The notes: generated by a model from the letters alone, not told the origin. Counted from the first letter of the stretch, positions 16,253 through 25,252 are shown. The stretch is 32,280 nt of DNA from Desulforamulus aeronauticus DSM 10349 (GCF_900142375.1 NZ_FRAR01000033.1:1-32280), one strand, 5' to 3'. A program made the numbers and translations.

Positions 16253-17668
16253 ATGTGGACTCTGCTTAGGGAAATCGCCAGCCATGCGGCACACTTAAAT
16301 CATAAGGTTTACTTGGTGGGTGGTTCCTTGAGGGACCTCCTGAGGGGAATTATGCCAACGGATTTGGATTTAACCGTAGCCAGCGGGGCTTCGGTCCTGG
16401 CACAAAGGGTTGCCGAACAGCACAGGGCAACGGTTGTGTTGTTAGACGAGCAACGCGAAACCCTGAGAGTAGTTCTAAAGGACAACTTACACCTGGATTT
16501 CTGCCTTTTCAAGGGTACCACCCTAGAGGAGGATCTGTGGGCCCGAGACTTCACCATCAACGCTATGGCCTTGCCCCTGCAAGCAGACCAGCCGGAAGCA
16601 TTGGTAGACCTAATTGATCCCACCGGTGGCCGCCAAGATCTCCACTACGGGCTGCTACGGGCAACAAACCACCGGGCCATGCTAGATGATCCCTTGCGGG
16701 TGTTGCGGGGGATTCGCCTAGCAGCCCAGTATCATTTAACGATCATACCGGAAACAGGTGTTTTGTTACGGCAGGGCACCCGTCGCCTAGCGAGCATAGC
16801 AGGTGAGCGTATTTGGCAAGAATTGTCTAAGCTGTTGGGTAATTCCGGTGCCTACCCCTGGGTAGAACTGATGGATCGGGACCTGCGGTTATGGCACCAA
16901 CTACTTCCCGGGCGACTACGTATGGAAGAAACCCAGCAAAACTATTATCATACAGAAAATGTCTGGCACCACTGCCTACGCACCTACCGCTGCCTGGAGG
17001 TGATTCTTCAGGAGTTGCCCCTAGCTTTGGCAGAAGGGCAAGCGGTGCTCGCCGCCTTAGGGCAACCCCTGAGTGGTGGTAATAAAAACCGACTGCAGGT
17101 ACTAAAACTAGCCTCTTTACTCCACGATGTTGGGAAACCGGACACAGCCGTCACCCAACCCAGCGGACGCATTTCTTTTCATGGGCATTCGCTGGCGGGC
17201 TTGCCCTATGCCCACGCCCTGGCGGATATCCTGAAGCTTTCTAATCCAGAACGGGATTACCTTTTGCACCTGGTGCGTTATCATATGCAACCGCTGCACC
17301 ATTACACAGCCCGGGATCATTCTGACCTGGCAACCTATCGCTTATTCCGAACTCTCGGATATGCGTCTTTGGATCTCTTGCTTTTATCCCTGGCAGATCT
17401 AACAGCTACCCTGACGGCCGGGGAACGGCTAAGCGAGCTAACTCCCTACCGAAGCTTTATTCACAATCTTATCAGACAATATCTTGCACGCTACCGTAAC
17501 TGGCAGCCCACCAAATACCTTTCCGGTGCAGACCTCATCAAAATGGGTATTCTTGCAGGGCCGCTGGTGGGAGAAGTGCTGGAAAAATTAGCCGAAGCCC
17601 AAATCACGGGTACCGTTAAGGACCTGCAAACTGCCCAAGAATGGGTAAAGGAGCACGTAACAACGTAA
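16253..17668 (+). CDS. tRNA nucleotidyltransferase / poly(A) polymerase family protein with HD domain
   Basis: A 471-aa class II nucleotidyltransferase that adds or repairs the tRNA 3' CCA end. The head domain has VGGSLRDLL (22-30) and the catalytic DLDL (37-40), then RRD-type RDFTINAMAL (about 99-108) and the nucleotide-recognition DDPLRVLRGIRLAAQY (about 144-159). A C-terminal HD phosphohydrolase domain has LLHDVGK (about 288-294) and HSLAGLPYAH. Whether it adds the full CCA, only A, or only CC cannot be told by eye. The ATG follows GGGGTG. Followed by a hairpin terminator. Confidence 0.9.
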   Translation: MWTLLREIASHAAHLNHKVYLVGGSLRDLLRGIMPTDLDLTVASGASVLAQRVAEQHRATVVLLDEQRETLRVVLKDNLHLDFCLFKGTTLEEDLWARDFTINAMALPLQADQPEALVDLIDPTGGRQDLHYGLLRATNHRAMLDDPLRVLRGIRLAAQYHLTIIPETGVLLRQGTRRLASIAGERIWQELSKLLGNSGAYPWVELMDRDLRLWHQLLPGRLRMEETQQNYYHTENVWHHCLRTYRCLEVILQELPLALAEGQAVLAALGQPLSGGNKNRLQVLKLASLLHDVGKPDTAVTQPSGRISFHGHSLAGLPYAHALADILKLSNPERDYLLHLVRYHMQPLHHYTARDHSDLATYRLFRTLGYASLDLLLLSLADLTATLTAGERLSELTPYRSFIHNLIRQYLARYRNWQPTKYLSGADLIKMGILAGPLVGEVLEKLAEAQITGTVKDLQTAQEWVKEHVTT

Positions 17669-17732
17669 CAACCCATGACCCCCAGATAACTTCCTCTTTA
17701 ACATCCATGCCTGCAGGGACATATCATCATCT

Positions 17733-17766
17733 AACAACCACCCATTATCAGGGTGGTTGTTTATGT
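17733..17766 (+). terminator. Terminator after the tRNA nucleotidyltransferase gene
   Basis: Perfect 11-bp stem AACAACCACCC / GGGTGGTTGTT with a 7-nt loop. The tail is short (TTATG), so strength is moderate. Confidence 0.7.
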
Positions 17767-17801
17767 ATGAAACAAAAAATTTCTTAATTACTTTTACAGA
17801 C

Positions 17802-17856
17802 TTGACATATATTCCCGTTAACATTAATAATAAATATTAGATAAGAATTATTCTTA
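17802..17856 (+). promoter_or_regulatory. Promoter with Zur/Fur-family operator before the zinc cluster
   Basis: TTGACA (17802-17807), 17-bp spacer, TAATAA (17825-17830). Just downstream is a 7-1-7 inverted repeat TAAGAAT-T-ATTCTTA (17842-17856) within a longer imperfect palindrome (TTAG...CTAA, 17837-17860). Size and symmetry are those of Fur/Zur/PerR boxes, and it would cover the transcription start. Zur is inferred from the downstream ZnuA-like and COG0523 genes. Confidence 0.65.
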
Positions 17857-17908
17857 CTAAGACCTCTCTGGACTGGCTGAACAAAATAAAATTACTGGGG
17901 GTATAGCT

Positions 17909-18976
17909 TTGAAAAAATCAACGATCCTGCTGACTTGTCTTTTCTTACTCACTTTGCTAACCGGGGGTTGTGGTACTACTTCCTCTGAGCAAAGTTCCAC
18001 GCCGAAGGAACAACTACGGGTATTTACCGGTATTTATCCTCTTTATGACTTCGCCAAGCATATTGGTAGTGACAAAATTTCCATCAAAAACATTATACCC
18101 GCCGGGGCTGAACCGCATGACTGGGAACCCAGTCCCCAGGATATAGCGGAAATAACGAAGGCCGATGTCTTGATTCTCAGCGGTTCTGGCATGGAACCTT
18201 GGGCTGACAAGGTACTTGGCGTTATTGATCAGAATAAAGTTACAGTTATCTACGCAGCTCAAAATATAAAATTGCTTGATCCAATACCAAACGAACAGGC
18301 GGAACACTCCGAGCAGCATGAAGACAAACACTCTACGGACACTCAGCAAACGGCTACAGATCAGACCAAAGAACATTCCCATGATCAAGATCTTCATCCA
18401 GAAGATAGCCAGCCAAAGGAAGCTGATACGCATGATCACGATCATGCTGGTAAAGATCCCCATATTTGGCTTGATCCTCTGAATGCCAAGACCATCGTAG
18501 ATACTATTCTAGCAGGCCTGATTAAAGTAGATGAGAAAAATAAAGCTGTCTATGAATCCAATGCCGAGGCTTACAAAAAAGAACTTGATCAGCTTCATGA
18601 GGAATATCAAACGGGGCTTGCTAATGCAAAGCTAAGAGAGTTTATTACCTCCCATGCAGCCTTTGGCTATTTAGCCGAACGATATCATCTAATCCAAATA
18701 CCCGTCCGGGGGCTTGCCGCTGAAAGCGAACCCAGCCCTGCAGATATGGCTACCATAGTAAAACTGGCCCAAGAAAAAAATATCAAATATATCTTCTTTG
18801 AGACCCTGGTAAGTCCCAAGGTTTCCGAGGCCATTGCCTCTGAACTAAAGGGTCAAACCCTCGTGCTAGATCCCCTGGAAAGTTTATCCGACCAGGATAT
18901 TGCCGCAGGTAAGGATTATCTTTCCGGCATGCGGGAAAACCTCAAAAATTTAAAAACGGCCTTAGAAGCACCCTAA
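17909..18976 (+). CDS. Zinc-binding lipoprotein, ZnuA/AdcA family (SBP cluster 9)
   Basis: Captures Zn(II) outside the membrane for import. The 355-aa protein has a lipoprotein signal peptide (lipobox LTGGC, Cys21), an AdcA/ZnuA fold with probable metal ligands H70 (AEPHDWEPS), H185 (DPHIWLDP), H249 (SHAAFGYLAERY) and a late Asp in LVLDPLES, and an acidic His-rich loop (about 133-179) typical of zinc rather than manganese members. The start is TTG with GGGGGT upstream. Normally such a gene sits with an ABC permease and ATPase; here the partners are a COG0701 permease and GTPases. Confidence 0.92.
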   Translation: MKKSTILLTCLFLLTLLTGGCGTTSSEQSSTPKEQLRVFTGIYPLYDFAKHIGSDKISIKNIIPAGAEPHDWEPSPQDIAEITKADVLILSGSGMEPWADKVLGVIDQNKVTVIYAAQNIKLLDPIPNEQAEHSEQHEDKHSTDTQQTATDQTKEHSHDQDLHPEDSQPKEADTHDHDHAGKDPHIWLDPLNAKTIVDTILAGLIKVDEKNKAVYESNAEAYKKELDQLHEEYQTGLANAKLREFITSHAAFGYLAERYHLIQIPVRGLAAESEPSPADMATIVKLAQEKNIKYIFFETLVSPKVSEAIASELKGQTLVLDPLESLSDQDIAAGKDYLSGMRENLKNLKTALEAP

Positions 18977-19096
18977 ATAAATAAGCCGGATCAAATGCCA
19001 CTGACACCAGCGTTTCTTTAGTAAAGGAAATATAGGACAGTCTTCGCATGCATTGGTTAACAAAGACTGTCCTTCCCAGATATAGTTGGAGGTTGT
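18977..19096 (+). other. Hairpin in the znuA-permease gap
   Basis: A 10-bp inverted repeat GGACAGTCTT / AAGACTGTCC (19035-19072, 18-nt loop) with no T run. It may stabilise or partly terminate the znuA-like transcript. No second operator or clear promoter is seen before the next gene. Confidence 0.5.
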
Positions 19097-20149
19097 ATGT
19101 ACGAGTCGAGAGCCAGCAAAAAACATAAAAGTTTCACCAGGATTATTGCTCTTTTTATCGTGATGAATGTTATCTTAATCATCGGCGCACAGGCTCAATT
19201 AGCAAATAGCAGCGTATTGAGGCAACTGCAGCTTGGCGTGCCGGGTGATCTCCATGTTATTTTTTTTAGTATCATTATTGAGGCCCTTCCCTTTATTGTT
19301 ATAGGAGTTGTGGGGTCCACTCTTTTAGAACTATTTGTATCACCGGATACAATCCGCCGTCTTCTCCCGAAAACCTGGTTTTTAGGTATCGGTGTGGCTG
19401 GATTATTAGGATTGCTTTTTCCCTTTTGCGAGTGCGGGCTGGTGCCTATTGTACGACGTTTAATGCAAAAAGGTGTACCCGCCCCGCTCGCAGCGGTATT
19501 TCTTCTGGCCGCTCCTGTGGTAAATCCCGTGGTTGGTCTGGCAACTCACTTTGCTTTTTTTACCCGACCGGAATTCGTATACTGGCGCCTAGGCGGGGCC
19601 TACCTGATTGCCGTGATCGTTGGTTTTCTGCTGATCAACTCCCAGGGCGGCAAAAACCCTAGCAAAACCAATTACTCAGCCAATTACTGCGGTTGTGGTT
19701 TTCTGCATAATTACTCGCGGGACAACTCCTTAAAAACTAAACTGACAAATGCTTTTACGCACAGTCAGGAAGAGTTTTTTACCATCATGCATTACCTTGT
19801 TATTGGTGCCTTCTTAGCCGCAACAGCCCAGACATTTCTGCCCAGAGTCTGGTTAGCTGCAGCCGGGTCACATGAAACAGGTTCTGTGGGTGTCATGATG
19901 CTCGTAGCATTTGTCCTTTCCCTTTGTTCCGGTGCCGATGCCTTTGTGGCGAATACCTTTGTTAGTACCTTTACTCCTGGCTCCATTGTGGCCTTCATGG
20001 TCTTCGGCCCCATGATTGATTTAAAAAATACTCTTATGATGCTGTCTTCCTTTAACCTAGGGTTCGTAGCTCGTCTGGTGTTTTGGGTAAGCATCTTATC
20101 CTTTATAGTCGGCGTAGCCATTAACAAGTTGGGGGTGATCGGCTCATGA
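19097..20149 (+). CDS. COG0701/YraQ-family permease (YcgR-like)
   Basis: A 350-aa membrane protein with about eight helices. The family core is visible: FCECGLVPIVRRLMQKGVP (110-128, with C111 and C113) followed by APLAAVFLLAAPVVNPV, and later LCSGADAFVANTFVSTF (about 281-297) and FGPMIDLKN. A cytoplasmic or periplasmic loop has NYCGCGFLHNY (about 197-207), possibly metal-binding. B. subtilis YcgR/YcgQ is, from memory, the same two-gene pair as this protein and the next. Substrate is unproven. Operator and neighbours suggest metal, most likely zinc. The ATG follows GGAGG; it overlaps the next gene by 4 nt (ATGA). Confidence 0.85.
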   Translation: MYESRASKKHKSFTRIIALFIVMNVILIIGAQAQLANSSVLRQLQLGVPGDLHVIFFSIIIEALPFIVIGVVGSTLLELFVSPDTIRRLLPKTWFLGIGVAGLLGLLFPFCECGLVPIVRRLMQKGVPAPLAAVFLLAAPVVNPVVGLATHFAFFTRPEFVYWRLGGAYLIAVIVGFLLINSQGGKNPSKTNYSANYCGCGFLHNYSRDNSLKTKLTNAFTHSQEEFFTIMHYLVIGAFLAATAQTFLPRVWLAAAGSHETGSVGVMMLVAFVLSLCSGADAFVANTFVSTFTPGSIVAFMVFGPMIDLKNTLMMLSSFNLGFVARLVFWVSILSFIVGVAINKLGVIGS

Positions 20150-20919
20150 ACACCCTAATTCGCCTGACTGCGCTAATAAGTCTTAGTTATACTCTAACAA
20201 TTCTTTTAAAAACCGGGGACATAACCTATTATATCAACCCTAGGTTTGTGCCGTTAACAAAGTTTTCCCTATCCTTCCTCTTGCTGCTTTCTTTCTTAAC
20301 TCTGGTACAATTTCTCTTGCAACTAAAAAATGGCCCTGTCACAAAGAATACAGCCCGTGGGGTCAGCATACTGGTATTGTTGGCCTGCTTAACACCCTTT
20401 GCCTTCCCTCCTAAAATGCTGGGCAGTTCAATGGCAGAACAAAAGGGGAGGCTGTCTATCCAAAGACAAGCAACCCCTCAGCAATCTGATTTAGCACAAG
20501 AAATTGATGACCAGCAGCCACAAGTAATCCCAGATGATATGGTTCAAATGAAAGCGTTTACAAATGCAGATGGACTAATCACCCTAACATCAAACAACTA
20601 TCTTGAACTTTTGTTTGATATGCTAGACAACCAGCAAAGGTACCTAGGTAAAGAACTGGAGGTTACTGGATTTATCCTGCATCATAAAGCACTTAAACCT
20701 GATCAATACCTAGTCGCCCGTTACGCTATCGCCTGTTGTGCTGCCGACGCAACTATTATCGGTTTTGTGGTGGAAGGCACCACCTCCATCCCGGATAACA
20801 GTTGGGTAAAAATACGCGGTACGGTAACTCATTTTGATCAGGATAGCCAACCCATTGTCAAAGTAACTTCCATAGAGCAAATTGAACAACCAACGGACCC
20901 CTATATTTACCAGTATTAG
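20146..20919 (+). CDS. TIGR03943/DUF1980 family membrane protein (YcgQ-like)
   Basis: A 257-aa partner of COG0701 permeases. It has about three N-terminal membrane helices (7-22, 38-60, 72-88), a polar linker (95-135), and an extracytoplasmic OB-like domain with the conserved ARYAIACCAADATIIGF (191-207, Cys197-Cys198). The Cys pair could bind metal, but no member's mechanism is known to me. The start ATG overlaps the permease stop by 4 nt, so the two are translationally coupled and probably form a complex. Confidence 0.85.
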   Translation: MNTLIRLTALISLSYTLTILLKTGDITYYINPRFVPLTKFSLSFLLLLSFLTLVQFLLQLKNGPVTKNTARGVSILVLLACLTPFAFPPKMLGSSMAEQKGRLSIQRQATPQQSDLAQEIDDQQPQVIPDDMVQMKAFTNADGLITLTSNNYLELLFDMLDNQQRYLGKELEVTGFILHHKALKPDQYLVARYAIACCAADATIIGFVVEGTTSIPDNSWVKIRGTVTHFDQDSQPIVKVTSIEQIEQPTDPYIYQY

Positions 20920-20949
20920 CGAATTTTTTAATAAGGAGCCGATTCAAAA

Positions 20950-21975
20950 ATGCAAATACCAGTAGATATCATTTCCGGTTTCCTGGGTGCCGGGAAAACA
21001 ACTTTACTGCAAAAGCTTTTAAACGAGTGTTATAAAAACCAGAAAATTTTCCTGTTAGAGAATGAATTCGGTCAAGTTGGCATTGACGGTGCATTGTTAG
21101 CAGAACAGAATGTGGAGATGAAAGAAATATACTCGGGTTGTATCTGTTGCTCTCTAAAGGGTGATTTTACCCAGGTGCTGTTGGAAACATTAGAGCAAGT
21201 CAAACCCCAGCGGATTATCATTGAACCCACAGGCGTGGGAAAACTGTCGGAGATACTTGCCATTCTTCGGCAAGATATATTGAAAGATAAATTAACTGCG
21301 GATAACATCATCACGGTAATTGATGCGCAAAAAGCTTTGATGTATTTAAAAAACTTTGGTGAATTTTTTAAGGACCAAATAAGACATGCCCAGACACTTA
21401 TGCTTAGTAAAACAAAGGACATTAATTGGCAAGAGATTCAAGATTTAATTCAGGCACTAAAACCATTAAATACCTCTGCACAGTGGGTCACCACCCCGTG
21501 GAATGAGTTAACCGGGAGCCAAATTCTCAGGGCCCGGACCCCCATAACAACGTATATGACAACCCATTTGCCGCCAATTATAAAACTACCCGGCCTGCAG
21601 AATCCCGGTGGCTACTCCACGAAAACTTACCATCACCATCAACATAGCCTTTCCTGCGGTTGCCACCCATCAGGGCAGTCTCATAAACAAACTCCTCTGG
21701 CTACAGATACCTTCCAAAGTTGGTCTTGGGAAAATCCAAAGAAGTTCAGCCCAGAGGCCATTCAAAAAATAGTAACAAGCCTACCAGAGGAAAAAAAATA
21801 CGGACAGATTCTTAGGGCTAAGGGAATTGTTCCAGGGGAAAATGCCTGGATCCATTTTGAATATGTTAGCGGCAACTGGGATATCGTGGCAGGTACCCCT
21901 CAGCCAACAGGCCGAGCGGTGGTTATCGGTATTGACCTTCAAGAAGAACAGCTAAACCAATTGTTTGAGGCTTAA
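20950..21975 (+). CDS. COG0523 (CobW/P47K) GTPase, probable zinc chaperone
   Basis: A 341-aa G3E GTPase with Walker A GFLGAGKTT (10-18), switch metal motif GCICCS (63-68, the CxCC of zinc-binding ZagA/YjiA-type members), Walker B-like RIIIEPTGVG, and a His-rich stretch with HHHQH and CGCH (about 229-242) before the C-terminal CobW_C domain. The usual NKxD guanine motif reads SKTKD. Such proteins hand Zn(II) to client enzymes during starvation. AAGGAG lies 11 nt upstream of the ATG. Fourth gene of the probable Zur-controlled cluster. Confidence 0.9.
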   Translation: MQIPVDIISGFLGAGKTTLLQKLLNECYKNQKIFLLENEFGQVGIDGALLAEQNVEMKEIYSGCICCSLKGDFTQVLLETLEQVKPQRIIIEPTGVGKLSEILAILRQDILKDKLTADNIITVIDAQKALMYLKNFGEFFKDQIRHAQTLMLSKTKDINWQEIQDLIQALKPLNTSAQWVTTPWNELTGSQILRARTPITTYMTTHLPPIIKLPGLQNPGGYSTKTYHHHQHSLSCGCHPSGQSHKQTPLATDTFQSWSWENPKKFSPEAIQKIVTSLPEEKKYGQILRAKGIVPGENAWIHFEYVSGNWDIVAGTPQPTGRAVVIGIDLQEEQLNQLFEA

Positions 21976-21979
21976 TTTG

Positions 21980-22609
21980 ATGAAAGTTGTTGATGTTGTC
22001 CAAGGCTTTTTGGGTTCAGGTAAAACAACTCTAATAAATCACCTACTACAAGAGGTTTTTACCTTGGAGAAAACCCTGGTCCTGCAGACGGAATGGGGAG
22101 AGGCGGCAATAAACGACTATGGCCACCGGGTAATCTTACGCAACTGGGACTGGGAGAAAGGCTTTACTTTGTTGGAAATGCGTAAACTTCTTCAATTACC
22201 TGGTGTAGAACGCATCATTATTGAATTAAACGGTATGGCACCTGCAGATGAGCTACTTTCTACCCTCGGGATTATGGGTAGCCGCGGAGAAATCAAGCTC
22301 GGCAACTGTATCGCTGTTTTTCATGGGCCAACCTGGGAGGTTATGGGAAAACCCTTAGAAGAAATCTTTCAGCAAATGGTGCTTAGCAGCCAGGGATTCT
22401 GGATTAGAGAGGGTACTCCAGAATTACATCGTTGGATTCAAAGCTTTCAACCTAAAGCATGTTTAACAACGGGAGGAAATTGGCAACTTTGGTATACACA
22501 AATTGATCGAGCAAAGAGACAGAACCTTACCATAAATTTGGTTAAACTCAGCTTAATGGTACTTGGCATGTATCTGTTTTACTGGTTTATCATTAAGAAA
22601 CTTACATAA
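21980..22609 (+). CDS. Shortened CobW-like GTPase with C-terminal membrane anchor
   Basis: A 209-aa protein with Walker A GFLGSGKTT (9-17) and a Walker B-like RIIIELNGM (about 77-85), clearly related to the preceding gene, but lacking the CxCC motif (the region reads DYGHRVILRNWDWEKGF), a clear NKxD motif and the CobW_C domain. The last ~25 residues form one membrane helix followed by KK, so it should be tail-anchored. I chose ATG 21980, 4 nt after the previous stop with GAGG ~9 nt upstream, over the in-frame TTG at 21965. Possibly a membrane-bound regulator or partner of the full GTPase. Confidence 0.72.
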   Translation: MKVVDVVQGFLGSGKTTLINHLLQEVFTLEKTLVLQTEWGEAAINDYGHRVILRNWDWEKGFTLLEMRKLLQLPGVERIIIELNGMAPADELLSTLGIMGSRGEIKLGNCIAVFHGPTWEVMGKPLEEIFQQMVLSSQGFWIREGTPELHRWIQSFQPKACLTTGGNWQLWYTQIDRAKRQNLTINLVKLSLMVLGMYLFYWFIIKKLT

Positions 22610-22758
22610 TGAAAGAACGGTTGATACCAAGCCTGCTTACCTCCTTTTAATGGACCCGATAAAAATAAAACTATTTTACAATCTGAAATTACAGTTTCCT
22701 GCTTAAACCTTCGCTTCCGTGGCATAATACTCTTAACCCATCGTAGAGGTGAATAAAA

Positions 22759-22986
22759 ATGCCAACAGTTAAGGTAGAAAATTTTCACGAGCCGGATCAT
22801 GTGATAGAGAGAATTTCCATTGACAACATCCCCGAACTAGGTGATACTTCCGGGCAAACAGTGTTGAATAATTTCCAAGCGGCTATCTCGGAATGCCAAC
22901 GGGCCATTGAAGAAGGCTATCGGTTAACTGACTTTTGGTCCAGCGATAATACGGGAGTAGAGTTTACCTTAAAAAAGAAGAAATAA
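22759..22986 (+). CDS. Hypothetical 75-aa protein
   Basis: Small soluble, acidic protein ending in KKKK, with no motif I recognise. It is credible as a gene because GAGGTG lies 8 nt before the ATG, a possible -10 (CATAAT, about 22722-22727) precedes it, and a strong terminator follows directly. Stand-alone between the zinc cluster and a convergent kinase gene. Function unknown. Confidence 0.7.
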   Translation: MPTVKVENFHEPDHVIERISIDNIPELGDTSGQTVLNNFQAAISECQRAIEEGYRLTDFWSSDNTGVEFTLKKKK

Positions 22987-22990
22987 AACA

Positions 22991-23034
22991 AACACAGAGG
23001 TTCCGGCTAATTTGCCGACCTCTGTGTTATTTTT
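22991..23034 (+). terminator. Terminator after the 75-aa gene
   Basis: Perfect 11-bp stem AACACAGAGGT / ACCTCTGTGTT with further pairing (CCGGC/GCCG) in the loop, followed by ATTTTTG. Confidence 0.9.
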
Positions 23035-23118
23035 GTATAAAACCAAAAAGAATCCTTTCTTCGAACGCTCCTTACTATAGTTACAGCTATTTCATTTCAT
23101 CATCTTTGCGTCAGCCTG

Positions 23119-24780
23119 TCATGATTCTCCTAATTCGGTTTTAAAATGACAGCTTACTGTAGTACCCTTTTCATCGGATTCTATCGTTAGCTCTGCATTA
23201 TGACGGTTAGCAATACCGTAACAAACTGAAAGGCCTAGACCAGTTCCAGTATCTTTAGTTGTAAAAAAAGGGGTTCCTATCTTATCAAGTACTTCAGGGT
23301 TAATTCCCTCTCCCTCATCCTGAACAGCTAAAGCCACACAATCATTCTCTAGATAGGTACGAATGGTTAGATATTGACCTGGCTGCATAGCATCAAGTCC
23401 ATTTCGAACTAAGTTAAGAATAATTTGTCGAATCTCCTTATCATCCAGCAGCAAGTTTGGCACCTTCTCCATCTGGACATTAATGTACTTATCATCCTTA
23501 ATCGCATCTGCCACTAATAACGGTAAGATTGAATTAATAATATCATTGATGTTTTGTACCTTTTTGTCAGCCTCCTTCGTCTTGGCCACATTGAGATACT
23601 CAGTAATTATTGTATTGGCCCGATCTAATTCTTCTATCATCAGTTTGTAATATTCCCTATAATCCTTAGATTGTTCTTTGGAAGCTATCATTTGCAAGAA
23701 ACCCCTAACTGTAGTCATGGGATTCCTGATCTCATGACCAATGCCAGCAGCCATTTCGCCGATTAGGTTTAATCTATCCATACGGATCAGTTCTTTTTGT
23801 AATTGCTTACGATCAGTAATATCGATACCTAATTCTAAAACAAGCGTAGTCCCATCAACATCAAAAAACGGATAGGCTAATATTTCATAGGTTCTCCCCT
23901 TGTAATCTGCAAACTCAAAACTCTTAGGTGTTTTGGATTCAAAAACTTCAGCAATAATGCAAACCTCACAGGGGTAATCTTTACTGGCAAGGGCTTCAAA
24001 ACAACTCCTACCATAAAAGGGACCGAAATGTTCAAGAAAATACTTATTCATAAATTTAATTGAGTGATCCTTTTGAATCAGTAAAACAAAGGCCGGGAGT
24101 GAATCCAGCAGAGAAAATAACCTTTGTCTTTCCAAAGCCTGAGCATTCTCCAACTGCTTTCGCCAAGTTATTTCACGGCAACAAAAGACACTTCCAACGA
24201 CACTCCCCTTTGGATCAGAGAGGTGATTTACGGTAGCCTCCAGCCATTTAAAATTGCCATCCTTACACTTGAACCTAAACTCCTGTCTATAGGCAGTCTT
24301 ATTTTTAATTGATTCATGAAACAAGTTAACAACAGATTCAACATCATCAGAATGCAATAGCTTAAAAAATTTTTGATCTATAAGTTCCTGATTCTCATAG
24401 CCGAGTAAAAATTTTTGAGATGGGCTAATATAAACAATATCTCCATGTAAGCTAGTTTTATAGATGATATCCAACATGTTGTCTGTTAGCTGGCGCAATA
24501 TACTTTCAGCTTGTTGACGTTCTTTAATCTCATACTTAAGAAGTGAATTTATTTTGGACAATTGATAGATTAAAACAAACGAATAAATACCTAATATAAG
24601 AGAGCCACACAGTATAGCAATGACAATAAAATGCATTGATGCAATAGGCAAATTTAATACACTATCAACGCCATTAAGCCTAAGATAAAAATGGAGAGCT
24701 AACATAAAAAAAAATAATAATTGAGTTATTGCAACCGTAACAAGGTACCCTTTAGAAGGGGTTGTATTTAATAAAATCAT
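23119..24780 (-). CDS. PAS-PAS membrane sensor histidine kinase, sporulation-kinase type
   Basis: A 553-aa kinase with two N-terminal membrane helices (about 12-33 and 47-70) and a very short external loop, two PAS domains (about 95-205 and 215-325), a HisKA domain with phospho-acceptor H349 in IGHEIRNPMTTVRGFLQ, and a HATPase_c with N box NLVRNGLDAMQ and G boxes DEGEGI and GTGLGLSVCYGI. The TTVRGFLQ context after the His is characteristic of KinA/B/C/D/E-type kinases feeding the Spo0 phosphorelay, and no response regulator is adjacent. PAS2 has a Cys-containing segment (DYPCEVCII). Start ATG has AGAGGA ~9 nt upstream. Confidence 0.85.
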   Translation of the reverse strand: MILLNTTPSKGYLVTVAITQLLFFFMLALHFYLRLNGVDSVLNLPIASMHFIVIAILCGSLILGIYSFVLIYQLSKINSLLKYEIKERQQAESILRQLTDNMLDIIYKTSLHGDIVYISPSQKFLLGYENQELIDQKFFKLLHSDDVESVVNLFHESIKNKTAYRQEFRFKCKDGNFKWLEATVNHLSDPKGSVVGSVFCCREITWRKQLENAQALERQRLFSLLDSLPAFVLLIQKDHSIKFMNKYFLEHFGPFYGRSCFEALASKDYPCEVCIIAEVFESKTPKSFEFADYKGRTYEILAYPFFDVDGTTLVLELGIDITDRKQLQKELIRMDRLNLIGEMAAGIGHEIRNPMTTVRGFLQMIASKEQSKDYREYYKLMIEELDRANTIITEYLNVAKTKEADKKVQNINDIINSILPLLVADAIKDDKYINVQMEKVPNLLLDDKEIRQIILNLVRNGLDAMQPGQYLTIRTYLENDCVALAVQDEGEGINPEVLDKIGTPFFTTKDTGTGLGLSVCYGIANRHNAELTIESDEKGTTVSCHFKTELGES

Positions 24781-25252
24781 TGCATATATTCCTCTTATAC
24801 AAAAACATAAGCATTACTATGCTATACCACTAGCAAACTGCAAATCAATTCAGTCCTATCGTAGATATTGATCATTACCTTACAATAACCATCACAAGGC
24901 CAACTCTTTAATTGATATTATCAATATTCACCAATACCAATCTAAACAACTTTTATTCTACAAATTTCACAAGATATCGACATTATCCCTAGTTAATTGT
25001 ATATAAAGAATAACCCTAGGTGTATTTCTACCATAAAATTTCCCATAATTCTTATTTAAGCTGTTATTTCTACATACATATTAAAACACCTCTATCGTTA
25101 TTTGGTATTAAATGTCGAACATATATTAAAATCATTATAAAATGTCTTTATTAAAACATCTTGGAGACTTCTACAATATCGCGCTCTCTATAATCTCTAA
25201 TAACCAAGATACTCCGTTGTTTGTTCAAGCATTTAGGTTCCTTTGCAAATAA
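24781..25252. other. AT-rich gap between kinase and glycerate kinase genes
   Basis: About 470 nt with no ORF and no strong hairpin. It has one exact Spo0A-box core TGTCGAA (25113-25119) and a one-mismatch copy TGTCGAT on the minus strand (24982-24976). The kinase promoter presumably lies near its left end, but I cannot place it with confidence. Confidence 0.5.

Noticed and set aside
18014-18463. Minus-strand hydrophobic frame opposite the His-rich loop of the ZnuA-like gene
   Set aside because: Artefact of the low-complexity His/Asp codons on the other strand; no start signals.
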